NCBI GenBank assembly: GCA_036478235.1 | Contig: JAZGDZ010000072.1 | Span: forward strand, 1 to 12,447 | Length of the DNA stretch: 12,447 nt | Direction of reading: 5' to 3' | DNA from: JACZWZ01 sp036478235 | Lineage (GTDB): Bacteria > Actinomycetota > Acidimicrobiia > Spongiisociales > UBA11373 | Shown here: positions 1 through 6,767 of the stretch, piece after piece | Layout: every line of letters starts with the position of its first letter | Position numbering within the stretch: the stretch's first letter is position 1 | Position numbers and translations under genes: made by a program | The notes under the pieces: generated by a model | What the model saw: only the letters and a program-made list of their open reading frames with translations | What the model was told of the DNA's origin: nothing | Database searches by the model: none

Positions 1-285
1 CAGCGGCCCCATGGCGAACCGCTCGTTGGCCGGATCGGCCAAGGTTCCCGCGCCGTAGCCGACGAGGGCGACGATCACGCCTCCCATCGCAGAGGCGGCG
101 ACGATGAGCGTGTACATGCCAGCCTGGGTTACGAGGAAAGTCGCCCGGGACGGCTCGCCTTCGACCACGATCGTGTCGATGCCCGAGCCGATCACCCTGG
201 CGGCGGCGAGTGCCACCACGGCGAGACCGAGGATGGCTCCGAGCGTTCCTCCCAGGAAGATGGCTGACCAGGTCCGGCGTTGCAA
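1..285 (-). CDS. Small membrane protein, N-terminal part only
   Basis: The reading frame is open from a TTG codon to the window edge (95 residues seen; the rest lies outside). Two hydrophobic segments, about residues 8-32 and 55-80, are separated by a short polar stretch (about 33-54), so this is an integral membrane protein, probably with a short N-terminal tail (MQRRTW) in the cytoplasm. I chose TTG at 285 because GAGGAG lies at 291-296, five bases upstream; the GTG at 291 would overlap that ribosome binding site. No family motif is recognisable and no function is proposed. It lies 186 bp downstream of the wall-related operon on the same strand, but its own probable promoter suggests separate expression. 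It is certainly coding in style (high GC third positions, no stops). Confidence 0.7.
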   Translation of the reverse strand, partial: MQRRTWSAIFLGGTLGAILGLAVVALAAARVIGSGIDTIVVEGEPSRATFLVTQAGMYTLIVAASAMGGVIVALVGYGAGTLADPANERFAMGPL

Positions 286-322
286 GGGCACTCCTCAGGC
301 GTCCATGTCGCCGGGCATCTTA
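286..322 (-). promoter_or_regulatory. Possible -10 box and ribosome binding site of the membrane protein gene
   Basis: Reading the minus strand, TAAGAT (317-322) fits an actinobacterial TANNNT -10 box. It is followed by a very short leader that contains GAGGAG (291-296) five bases before the TTG start. A three-codon frame, ATG GAC GCC TGA, sits in the leader and its stop codon runs into the ribosome binding site; this may be chance. No good -35 is visible. Confidence 0.4.
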
Positions 323-471
323 CTTTCGGCCCCCGTCTCTCGGTTTCGAGCCCGAGTCAGTTCCCCGTTTCACACCTCGTCGTCGTGCAGTGTGACGCAA
401 CGCGTCTGCCGAAATGCCGTCACCGAGCGGTCGAGTTTCCCGTTTCCCGAGTCGTGGGGGTCGGCGTTGAC
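323..471. other. Intergenic stretch without a supported gene
   Basis: Apart from the possible -10 box next to it, I see no gene here. It contains a few short imperfect repeats of TTTCCCGTTT type (around 361-370 and 436-449) and a weak 5-bp stem. No convincing terminator for the operon that ends at 472 was found. Confidence 0.4.
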
Positions 472-1431
472 TTAGGTGTCGGTCGGCGGCCGGCAGGCGT
501 CGGGGGAGTAGATGCCGGTGACGAGCGCGTCTGGTGCCTGCGAGTCGATGGGTCCCCACAGCAGTAGGCCGCCTGCCTGCGAAGCTCGCAGCTCGAACGT
601 GAGTCCCACGTCCTGATCGACTATGTACTGGATGATGAAGTCGCCGTAGATGGCCTCGAGCTGTCCGACGGTGTCGCCCACCCGCAGGCCTGACAGCGTC
701 GTCATGTCGGTGGTGGGCGAGGTGATACCGCCGTATCTGAGGTCCATCCGGTAGGAGACGAAGATGTGGTTGGACGACTCCCCGCGGGTGACGATGTTGA
801 GCGGGCCCCAGCGCACGACTCTGATCGAGTCGCCGGGGCACTCGCCGAACGACCCGTTGCCGACGATGAACCCGGTGTCGTCGGTCGGCTGCCCGAACGT
901 CGAGACCAGCCGGCCGAGCACATCGTTGCCGGGGTCGCCGAACTCGAGCGGGCCTATGTCATCGGACGACATTGTGAGCTCGCCGATCGGGATGGGGTCT
1001 CCGACTCCGCCGATCGTCGGCACGTTTCCGCCGCTGGGGAGCGTTGCCTGGGTTTCGATGGTGGTGTCACCGGTGGCGGTGGTGTCACCGGTGGCGGTGG
1101 TGTCACCGCTCGCCGTCGTGTCGCCGCTCGCCGTCGTCGTGACGGTCGTGTCGCCGGTCGTCTGGTCGGCCGTGTCCGATCCGAGCAGGCCGAAGGCGAT
1201 CACACTGACGGCGGCAAGCACCGCTGCGATCGCCATCCCCACGAGCCAGGGATTGGGGTTCGGTCTGGGAGCGATCGGACGACGCGGCGGTTCCCCCGGC
1301 CGCGGTTTGGCGGTCGGAGGAGGAGTGGAGGCGGGATCTACCTTCGGGGCCTGATCCTGCGGTCCGGTGACCTCGGGCGGTTCCTCGGGCGGTTGTCCTT
1401 CCACGTTTCGCTCACTCTCTGCTCTCGGCAA
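472..1431 (-). CDS. Single-pass membrane protein with Pro-rich tail, Thr-rich linker and secreted domain
   Basis: 319 residues, not recognised as a named family. In order: a Pro-rich, charged cytoplasmic tail (1-61); one hydrophobic segment (about 62-84); a Thr/Asp/Gly linker (90-125) of repeated GDTTAT/S units; and an outside domain (about 150-315). The outside domain has two similar motifs, at about 160-180 (LEFGDPGNDVLGRLVSTFG) and 246-263 (LSGLRVGDTVGQLEAIYG), suggesting an internal duplication, and two cysteines (198 and 313) that could form a disulfide. The start is uncertain: TTG at 1431 has only a very close AGGA, while GTG at 1404 (codon 10) is also possible. It is the last gene of a probable operon, 46 bp after the LCP gene, whose product has the same layout of membrane anchor plus Thr-rich linker. 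That suggests an envelope role, by inference only. Confidence 0.7.
   Translation of the reverse strand: MPRAESERNVEGQPPEEPPEVTGPQDQAPKVDPASTPPPTAKPRPGEPPRRPIAPRPNPNPWLVGMAIAAVLAAVSVIAFGLLGSDTADQTTGDTTVTTTASGDTTASGDTTATGDTTATGDTTIETQATLPSGGNVPTIGGVGDPIPIGELTMSSDDIGPLEFGDPGNDVLGRLVSTFGQPTDDTGFIVGNGSFGECPGDSIRVVRWGPLNIVTRGESSNHIFVSYRMDLRYGGITSPTTDMTTLSGLRVGDTVGQLEAIYGDFIIQYIVDQDVGLTFELRASQAGGLLLWGPIDSQAPDALVTGIYSPDACRPPTDT
1063..1134 (-). repeat. 18-bp tandem repeat coding for the Thr-rich linker
   Basis: Four in-frame 18-bp units lie end to end. The first two (1063-1080 and 1081-1098) are identical; the third and fourth differ by a few bases each. Read on the minus strand they encode the GDTTAT/GDTTAS hexapeptide. 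Because 18 is a multiple of three, unit gain or loss would change only linker length. Confidence 0.85.
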
Positions 1432-1477
1432 TCCTAAAGGACGCCGCCGCAGCCGTGGTGGAGAACTGGTCGGAGCC

Positions 1478-2620
1478 CTAATCGCTCCAGTCGGGGAAGA
1501 ACTCGATGGCTCTCGGATATGTGCCTATGACGGTTTCTTGGAACGACACGTTGAGGTGGAGGACGGCGAGTGCGACCTCGACCTCTTCCGTCTCGGGGTC
1601 GTCCTCCCCGATCGTGGCCTGCCTCACGTCGAGCACCGGCCGATAGATGTCGTCGGAGCCGATCGATCGGAAATCCCACAAGAAACCGATGGCGTCTCCC
1701 AGGCCGAGGCCTTCGTCGATCGTGAAGGTGTCGGAGAGATCCTCCACAAGACCGGTGAGCTCGGGGATGCTGCGGATGCCCTTCAGCTCGACCAGGGCGG
1801 CCAGCAGCATCTCCTGCTGGCGCTCATTGCGCGTCAGATCGCTGACCTCCGGCATCGCGACCCACCCCGCTGGGGTTAGCTGCTGCGTCTTGCGGGATCG
1901 CATCCAGGCGAGCGCCGTCTCTCCGTCGGCGATCGAGCAGCCCGCCGGCAACTGGAAGTTGTCGAAGTCCTCGTTGAGATCCCGAATCCGGTAGTCACCC
2001 ACGCAGACCTCGACCCCACCGACGCGGTCGATGATGGCCTCGAAGCCGGGAAAGGTGAACACCGCAAAGTGGTCGATCGGCGGGATCCCGGCGAAGTCCT
2101 CGACGGCGATGGCCAGCTGCTCGGGCCCGCTGGCGGCACTGCCGCATCCGAACAGGTTCTCGTTGATCTTCGTCTTGGTACCGGTGCAGGGGTTGCGTAC
2201 CCAGAGGTCTCGCGGGATCGAGATCATGATCGCGTCACTCGTGCCCGGCGGGAACATGAGGAGCAGGATGACGTCCGCCCGCACGGTGGAGTCGTCCGTG
2301 CCCACGACGAGGAACGTTGTGAGTTCGGAGCCGTTCAGAGGCTGGGACCCGGTGGTGGTTGTGGCGGAGACCGGTGTCGTGGTGGACGCCGTCGTGGGCG
2401 CCACGGTCGTCGTTGACGCGATGGGTGTGGTCGAGTTGCTCCCCGGGAGGTCTTCGCGGGCACTCCCCGTTTCGAACTCCACCCGCTCGACGTTGCGCCA
2501 GGCGCTCCACACCTGGAACCCGGACCAGGCGACGACGGCGAGAACCACGACCCCCACCACGACGGCGGCGCGCTTGACCACGGTCTTGCGGTTCGAGGTG
2601 GGAGGCATCGGCAGAACCAT
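1478..2620 (-). CDS. LCP-family (LytR-CpsA-Psr) cell-wall polymer transferase
   Basis: 380 residues. LCP enzymes move polyprenyl-phosphate-linked glycopolymers onto peptidoglycan outside the membrane. Seen here: a basic N-terminus, one membrane segment (about 16-34), a Ser/Thr-rich linker (about 60-92), then the LCP domain (about 100-285). Family features include TDDSTVRAD (108-116, with R114 and D116), SIPRDLWV (134-141), INEN (152-155), DRVGGVEVCV (198-207) and the arginine cluster WMRSRKT (239-245) followed by LTRNERQQEML (262-272). These match the phosphate- and metal-binding acidic and arginine residues of the family. The extra C-terminal part (about 290-380) is not recognised. ATG at 2620 and ATG at 2608 are both possible starts; neither has a clear ribosome binding site. 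It starts 18 bp after the stop of the DUF255 gene, so co-transcription is likely. The attached polymer cannot be told from the sequence. Confidence 0.9.
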   Translation of the reverse strand: MVLPMPPTSNRKTVVKRAAVVVGVVVLAVVAWSGFQVWSAWRNVERVEFETGSAREDLPGSNSTTPIASTTTVAPTTASTTTPVSATTTTGSQPLNGSELTTFLVVGTDDSTVRADVILLLMFPPGTSDAIMISIPRDLWVRNPCTGTKTKINENLFGCGSAASGPEQLAIAVEDFAGIPPIDHFAVFTFPGFEAIIDRVGGVEVCVGDYRIRDLNEDFDNFQLPAGCSIADGETALAWMRSRKTQQLTPAGWVAMPEVSDLTRNERQQEMLLAALVELKGIRSIPELTGLVEDLSDTFTIDEGLGLGDAIGFLWDFRSIGSDDIYRPVLDVRQATIGEDDPETEEVEVALAVLHLNVSFQETVIGTYPRAIEFFPDWSD

Positions 2621-2638
2621 ACCGGTGTTGGCGGGCTG

Positions 2639-4672
2639 CTAGATCGGCTCGGGACTCCCGTCGAGTGCATGCACTAGCTTGGGCGCGGTGGTTACGGGGG
2701 CATCGCACACGAAACCGCGGCACACGTACGCCGTTGCCGGCGCGATCGCCGGGCGATCGGCCAGCAGGGGGACTCCCCCATCGTCGGCGCCATCGCCCAC
2801 CGCAACGAAGGCATGAGGCCGGTACGTCGATCGCAGCACCGATTCGAGATCGTGACGGGGTCGTCCGTCGCCGACGATGGCGACCTCCAGCGGGGGCGCC
2901 AGGGCCACCAGCAGCACCGCGAGGAGGTGGCCGGAGCCCATCGGGTAGCGCTGCAGCATCGGGGCACCGGCCAGAAACACCCGGTCGAGCCGTTCCAGGA
3001 GGGAGGGGTCGCCGGAGAAGGCGGCCAGGTGCTGCAGCGCCTCTGCCGCCAGCGAGTTGTCAGACGGCGTCGGGTTGTCGAACAGGTTCTTCGGCCTTGC
3101 GATCAGCTGCTCGGCGTCGCTCCCCGTGGCGAAGAAGCCTCCGGCGTCATCGTCCCAGAAGAGGTCGATCATTTCCCGCGTGATCTCGGCGGCCGCTGAG
3201 AACCACTCGGGGTCGCCCGTCGCCTGGTAGAGGGTGAACAGGCCGACCGCTACCGCGCCGTAGTCATCGCAGAATGCGGGACCCGAGGTTCGGTTGCCGC
3301 GGCCTGAACGTAGGAGCCTCCCGTCGGAGCGTCGTAGTCGGCTCAGGATGAAGCGGGCGGTTTCGGCGGCGGCCTCCACGTATCTCGGCTCTTCGAGCGC
3401 CGCCCCCGCCTCGGCGAGGGCCCTGACGGCGAGGCCGTTCCAGGCACATACGGCCTTGTCGTCGAGACCGGGCCGGACCCGACGGGAACGGCGCTCGCGG
3501 AGCCGATCGAGCGTCTCACCTACGGCCGCCTCGAGGTCGGCCGGATCCTCGCCGCGGTCTGCGGCGACCTCCGCGATCGGCTTGTGCCGGTGGATGATCG
3601 AGGACCCCTCGAAGTTCCCGCCCGGAGTAACCCCGAGTATCTCGGCGACCGCATCGTGGGCCGAGTCGGCGGAGAACTCCTCCCACGAGAACACGTAGAA
3701 GCGGCCCTCTTCACCCTCGGAGTCGGCGTCTTCACCGGAGGCGAAGCCACCCCCGTCGAGCGCCAGGTCGCGCAGCAGATACTCGAGCGTGGAACGAGCC
3801 GTCTCGGCGAACCTGCCGATGCCCGTCACCTGCCAGGCCCGCGCGTAAAGCCGGGCGAGCAAAGCGTTGTCGTAGAGCATCTTTTCGAAGTGGGGGACGA
3901 GCCAGCGGTCGTCAACCGAATAGCGGGAGAAGCCGCCGCCGATCTGATCGTGGATGCCGCCGTCGGCCATGGCGTGCAGCGTGGCCGTGAGCATCGCCTC
4001 GGCCTCCGAAGCCCAGGGTTTGCCCGCGGCCCGCAGCAGGAACTCGAGCGTCGGTGCCTGCGGGAACTTGGGTGCGCCTCCGAACCCACCGTGCACCGGA
4101 TCGAACGCCACGCGGAGGGCCTCGTAGGCTTCGGACAGCTCGGCGTGGCCCGGGACCGCCTCTCCGGGTGGAACGACGGTCGCCACCGTCTCGGCGAGGG
4201 TCCCGGCCTGCGCCTCGACCTCGGCGCGACGGTTGACCCAGGCGTCGTGCACCGCCTCGATGACTCTGCGGAACGAGGGATGTCCATGTCGGTCCTCACG
4301 GGGGAAGTAGGTCCCGGCGAAGAAGGGTTCTCCGGAGGGAGTGAGGAACACCGTCATGGGCCATCCCCCGTGGCCGGTCATGGACTGCACCGCATCCATG
4401 TAGATGCGGTCCACGTCGGGACGCTCCTCCCGGTCGACCTTCACGTTGACGAACAGCTCGTTCATCAACTGGGCGGTTTCCTCGTCTTCGAAGGATTCGT
4501 GCGCCATGACGTGGCACCAGTGGCAGGAGGCGTATCCGACCGACAGGAGAACCGGAACGCCTCGCTTCGCAGCCTCGGTGAAGGCATCGGGTTCCCATTC
4601 CCACCAATGGACCGGATTGGAGGCGTGCTGCAGCAAGTACGGAGATGTTGCGTCTGCGAGGCGGTTGACCAC
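2639..4672 (-). CDS. DUF255 / YyaL-type thioredoxin-domain protein
   Basis: 677 residues, near the usual length of this family, which also includes the animal SPATA20 proteins. The opening segment (NRLADATSPYLLQHASNPV, 3-21) and WWEWEPDAF (23-31) are typical. The N-terminal thioredoxin-like domain (about 1-160) carries CHWC at 50-53 within SYASCHWCHVM-like context, plus VDREERPDVD (79-88) and GGWPMTVFLTP (102-112). The remainder (about 180-660) is the alpha-helical barrel region related to six-hairpin sugar-enzyme folds, with GGFSRYSVD and HFEKMLYDNA motifs. The biochemical role of the family is poorly known; a redox or sugar-related activity is only inferred. Start is GTG at 4672, with a TACCTT hexamer six bases upstream and no ribosome binding site, suggesting a leaderless message. 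First gene of the probable operon with the LCP gene and the Thr-rich linker gene. Confidence 0.9.
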   Translation of the reverse strand: MVNRLADATSPYLLQHASNPVHWWEWEPDAFTEAAKRGVPVLLSVGYASCHWCHVMAHESFEDEETAQLMNELFVNVKVDREERPDVDRIYMDAVQSMTGHGGWPMTVFLTPSGEPFFAGTYFPREDRHGHPSFRRVIEAVHDAWVNRRAEVEAQAGTLAETVATVVPPGEAVPGHAELSEAYEALRVAFDPVHGGFGGAPKFPQAPTLEFLLRAAGKPWASEAEAMLTATLHAMADGGIHDQIGGGFSRYSVDDRWLVPHFEKMLYDNALLARLYARAWQVTGIGRFAETARSTLEYLLRDLALDGGGFASGEDADSEGEEGRFYVFSWEEFSADSAHDAVAEILGVTPGGNFEGSSIIHRHKPIAEVAADRGEDPADLEAAVGETLDRLRERRSRRVRPGLDDKAVCAWNGLAVRALAEAGAALEEPRYVEAAAETARFILSRLRRSDGRLLRSGRGNRTSGPAFCDDYGAVAVGLFTLYQATGDPEWFSAAAEITREMIDLFWDDDAGGFFATGSDAEQLIARPKNLFDNPTPSDNSLAAEALQHLAAFSGDPSLLERLDRVFLAGAPMLQRYPMGSGHLLAVLLVALAPPLEVAIVGDGRPRHDLESVLRSTYRPHAFVAVGDGADDGGVPLLADRPAIAPATAYVCRGFVCDAPVTTAPKLVHALDGSPEPI

Positions 4673-4708
4673 GGGGCGAAGGTAGTGGCACCCGTCGCCA
4701 ACAGTGAA
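4673..4708 (-). promoter_or_regulatory. Candidate leaderless promoter of the DUF255 operon
   Basis: On the minus strand, TTCACT (4703-4708) and TACCTT (4679-4684) are 18 bp apart and fit -35 and -10 boxes. TACCTT ends six bases before the GTG start at 4672, which places the expected transcript start at or beside the start codon. No Shine-Dalgarno sequence is present. The -35 lies in a GTTCAC hexamer that recurs elsewhere in this intergenic region. Confidence 0.5.
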
Positions 4709-4815
4709 CTACCCGAGGCAGCCACTTTCAATCAGTACAAACAGACCGCGGTGGTGGCCGGATGCAACGCACCAAAAAGCGTCCGGGTCACAGGAATGCC
4801 TTCCCGGATTGGGGG

Positions 4816-4876
4816 GTTCACAAAGCTCCCGGCCTATGACATAGTGAAGTGAGCCGGGTCTTGTGAACTTGTTCAC
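4816..4876. promoter_or_regulatory. Nested inverted repeats between divergent genes
   Basis: GTTCACAA (4816-4823) and CCCGGC (4828-4833) are matched in inverse order by GCCGGG (4853-4858) and TTGTGAAC (4861-4868), giving 8 + 6 bp arms around a 19-nt centre. The centre contains the perfect dyad CTATG-A-CATAG (4834-4844). The right arm overlaps a further dyad, GTGAAC-TT-GTTCAC (4863-4876). The hexamer GTGAAC/GTTCAC occurs four times between 4704 and 4876. This could be an operator for a dimeric regulator or a structured leader; no specific regulator can be named. Confidence 0.5.
4817..4845 (+). promoter_or_regulatory. Candidate promoter of the sigma factor gene
   Basis: TTCACA (4817-4822), a 17-bp spacer and CATAGT (4840-4845) resemble a sigma-70 promoter, with five of six and four of six bases matching the textbook consensus. 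It lies inside the inverted repeat, so binding there could block it. The leader would be about 130 nt. A second -35-like TTGACA at 4886-4891 has no good -10 at normal spacing. The leader between 4922 and 4965 is a C/A-rich, low-complexity run of CCGAAC/CCGACC-like words. Confidence 0.4.
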
Positions 4877-4982
4877 GAGCGGTGGTTGACAGGCCTTAGC
4901 CGCCGTTCGCCCAAATCGCCGGTCCTGAACCCGACCGCCCCAAACCCGACGACCCGAACCCAACGAGAGGACGCATCTACTC

Positions 4983-5948
4983 ATGGCCGTTGCCAAGACG
5001 CGACGTGAGCGTGATCGAAACAAGCTCACCGACGACCGCGGTCGCCTCACTACCGACCTCGTCAGCCAGTACTTGACCGCCATTGGCGAGTATGAGCTGC
5101 TGACGGCCGAACTCGAGGTCGAGTTCGCCCAGAAGATAGAGGCCGGCGAGGAAGCCGCGACGCGCCTTGAGGAGCGCGACTACAAGGGCAAGACGCAGGA
5201 GGTCGAGCTCAAGCGTCTCAAGCGCCTGGGTCAGCAGGCCAAGGACGACTTCCTGACCGCCAACCTCCGGCTGGTGGTGGCCAATGCCCGACGCTATGCC
5301 AACACCTCGGGGATCGACTTCCTCGACCTCATCCAGGAGGGAAACCTCGGGTTGATCCGGGCAGTCGAGAAGTTCGACTGGCGCAAGGGATTCAAGTTCT
5401 CGACCTATGCGACCTGGTGGATTCGTCAGGCCATCACACGCGCCATCGCCGACAAGTCGCGCACGGTGCGAATCCCGGTTCATCTTCACGACACCCTGGC
5501 CGCGGTGCGGGCCGCCCAGGCGAGCCTGAAAGCGGAACTCGGTCGCGATCCCAAGCCGGCGGAGATCGCAGAGGAAGCCGGGGTGACGGTGGACAAGGTG
5601 GAGCTGGCGCTTGGGGTGGCCGATACGGTGTCACTCGAGCAGCCGGTCGGCGAGGACGGTGCTCAACTCGGCGACTTCATCGAGGACGAGGACGCAGTGA
5701 ACCCGGTGCGGGTGACCGAAGAGGGCGACATCGCCAACAGCCTTCGCAAATCGATTTCGCGGCTGCCGGATCGCGAAGGGCGGATCCTCGCCCTGCGCTA
5801 TGGGTTCCTCGACGGCGTGCCGCGGACCCTCGAGGAGATCGGCGAAGAGTTCAACCTCACCCGGGAGCGGATCCGCCAACTGGAGAAGCTCGCCCTGTGC
5901 CGTCTTCGACACCCGTCCTTCGGCATCCGCGAACAGGATCTGGTGTAA
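4983..5948 (+). CDS. RpoD-like (group 1/2) RNA polymerase sigma factor
   Basis: 321 residues. Directs RNA polymerase to -10/-35 promoters. Seen: a short basic N-terminus; region 1.2-like segment (about 24-55, LVSQYLTAIGEYELL); region 2 (about 88-160) with DFLDLIQEGNLGLIRAVEKF (112-131) and the promoter-melting and -10-reading YATWWIRQAITRAI (142-155); region 3 (about 168-245, EIAEEAGVT); region 4 (about 253-313) with LPDREGRILALRYG and the helix-turn-helix TLEEIGEEFNLTRERIRQLE (282-301) that reads the -35. It lacks the long region 1.1 extension of typical actinobacterial primary sigma factors, so it may be a second, SigB-like RpoD paralogue; whether it is the primary factor cannot be decided here. 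Start ATG is preceded by GAGAGGA (4965-4971) at a rather long 11 nt. Followed directly by a hairpin and then array 1. Confidence 0.93.
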   Translation: MAVAKTRRERDRNKLTDDRGRLTTDLVSQYLTAIGEYELLTAELEVEFAQKIEAGEEAATRLEERDYKGKTQEVELKRLKRLGQQAKDDFLTANLRLVVANARRYANTSGIDFLDLIQEGNLGLIRAVEKFDWRKGFKFSTYATWWIRQAITRAIADKSRTVRIPVHLHDTLAAVRAAQASLKAELGRDPKPAEIAEEAGVTVDKVELALGVADTVSLEQPVGEDGAQLGDFIEDEDAVNPVRVTEEGDIANSLRKSISRLPDREGRILALRYGFLDGVPRTLEEIGEEFNLTRERIRQLEKLALCRLRHPSFGIREQDLV

Positions 5949-5965
5949 GTCCGGCTTTGCCGGAC
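5949..5965 (+). terminator. Perfect 7-bp hairpin right after the sigma factor stop
   Basis: GTCCGGC-TTT-GCCGGAC begins on the base after the TAA stop. The stem is GC-rich but no run of T follows; instead the first heptamer of array 1 starts at the very next base. It may act as a transcript end or protect the 3' end, or may be part of the repeat element. An intrinsic terminator role is uncertain. Confidence 0.4.
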
Positions 5966-6205
5966 AGATCTCAGATTTCAGATCTCAGATTTCAGTCAGA
6001 TCTCAGATCTCAGATTTCAGATCTCAGATCTCAGATTTCAGATCGAAGACGACTGAGACTCTTCGATGTCTGATGTCTGATGTCTGATGTCTGATGTCTG
6101 ATGTCTGATGTCTGATGTCCGATGTCCGATGTCCGATGTCCGATGTCCGATGTCCGATGTCCGATATCTGATGTCTGATGTCTGATGACTGGTGACTGGT
6201 GACTG
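5966..6205 (+). repeat. Composite heptanucleotide array 1 (A-block, spacer, B-block)
   Basis: A-block, 5966-6044: ten full 7-bp units of AGATCTC or AGATTTC, with a 4-base remnant AGTC after the fourth and a partial AGATC at the end. Spacer, 6045-6065: ends in GAGACTCTTCG. B-block, 6066-6205: twenty exact-length heptamers, in order seven ATGTCTG, seven ATGTCCG, one ATATCTG, two ATGTCTG, one ATGACTG and two GTGACTG. The period of seven rules out a conserved reading frame, and short open frames across it (such as the SDIGHRT-type periodic peptide on the minus strand) are repeat products, not genes. It fills most of the 300-bp gap between the sigma factor and the CBS protein. Confidence 0.95.
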
Positions 6206-6210
6206 ATCGC

Positions 6211-6248
6211 GGACCGCACGGTCCACCGTTTCGCTAGCCTCGGTCGCG
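6211..6248 (+). promoter_or_regulatory. Candidate leaderless promoter and operator of the CBS gene
   Basis: TAGCCT (6235-6240) fits a TANNNT -10 box and ends eight bases before the ATG, with no ribosome binding site, as in leaderless genes. Where a -35 would lie there is a perfect dyad, GGACCG-CA-CGGTCC (6211-6224), which is a plausible operator. No convincing -35 sequence is present. Confidence 0.45.
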
Positions 6249-6638
6249 ATGAAACTCGGAGCGCTGGTAGGCGGTTCGGCCACGGTCATAGGTCCTGAGG
6301 CGACCCTCGGAGACGCAGCCGAAGCACTCGTTGGCGACGACGTTGGCAGCCTGGGCGTGGTCTCGGATCGAAATCTGGTCGGCATCATCACCGAGCGCGA
6401 CCTGGTGCGGGCGCTGGCAGCCGGCGCCGAGCCCGAAGACGCCTTGGTTGCGGACTGGATGGCCGACGCACCCGACACCTTCTCGCCGGAGGTGGACGTC
6501 GAGGAGGCCGCGGCGTGGCTGCTCGAGGTCGGATACCGGCACATGCCGGTGATGGAAGACGGTGAGCTGCTGGGAATCGTGAGCATCCGCGACATCATGT
6601 GGGCAATCGTCGGGCAGGGATCCGGCGCCGGGGACTGA
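6249..6638 (+). CDS. Stand-alone two-CBS-domain protein
   Basis: 129 residues, made almost wholly of a tandem CBS pair (Bateman module), which in other proteins senses adenosine nucleotides or related ligands. CBS1 spans about 1-58 (VIGPEATLGDAAEAL, then NLVGIITERDLVRAL at 42-56); CBS2 spans about 66-122 (MADAPDTFSPEVDVEEAAAW, then ELLGIVSIRDIMWAI at 106-120). The two GII/GIV-[ST]-x-RD motifs are the typical ends of each domain. No catalytic or membrane part is attached, so it may act as a free regulator of another protein. ATG at 6249 is chosen because the domain begins at once and a -10-like TAGCCT lies just upstream. Cytosolic. Ligand and partner unknown. Confidence 0.88.
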   Translation: MKLGALVGGSATVIGPEATLGDAAEALVGDDVGSLGVVSDRNLVGIITERDLVRALAAGAEPEDALVADWMADAPDTFSPEVDVEEAAAWLLEVGYRHMPVMEDGELLGIVSIRDIMWAIVGQGSGAGD

Positions 6639-6646
6639 GAGGTCTT

Positions 6647-6671
6647 AGAGCGTCCGCAGCGGACGCTCTTT
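6647..6671 (+). terminator. Probable terminator of the CBS gene
   Basis: AGAGCGTCCG (6647-6656) and CGGACGCTCT (6660-6669) form a perfect 10-bp stem with a CAG loop, nine bases after the TGA stop. The T-run is short (TCTTTC at the 3' side), so it is a weak-tail intrinsic terminator. Confidence 0.7.
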
Positions 6672-6746
6672 CGCGATGTCCATGGCTCTTCGCCCTACGG
6701 CTCATCGCGCTGCGGCCCGGGGTCCCCAGCCCCAGGCCGCCGAGTC

Positions 6747-6762
6747 CGCGCCTATCGGCGCG
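6747..6762 (-). terminator. Small hairpin downstream of the HerA operon
   Basis: CGCGCC-TATC-GGCGCG is a perfect 6-bp stem with a four-base loop, five bases past the last stop codon of the minus-strand operon. No T-run follows on the minus strand, so it may be a tail-less terminator, a 3' stabilising structure, or chance in GC-rich DNA. Otherwise 6672-6746 holds no supported feature. Confidence 0.3.
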
Positions 6763-6767
6763 CCCTC

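Noticed and set aside
3584..4852. 422-residue open frame on the plus strand
   Set aside because: Antisense to the well-supported DUF255 gene, without recognisable domains.
5966..6205. CRISPR array
   Set aside because: Units are 7 bp with no unique spacers between them and no cas genes nearby.
6672..6746. A second repeat or small gene between the CBS gene and the HerA operon
   Set aside because: Only GC-rich sequence with chance short palindromes; no start with a ribosome binding site and no motif.
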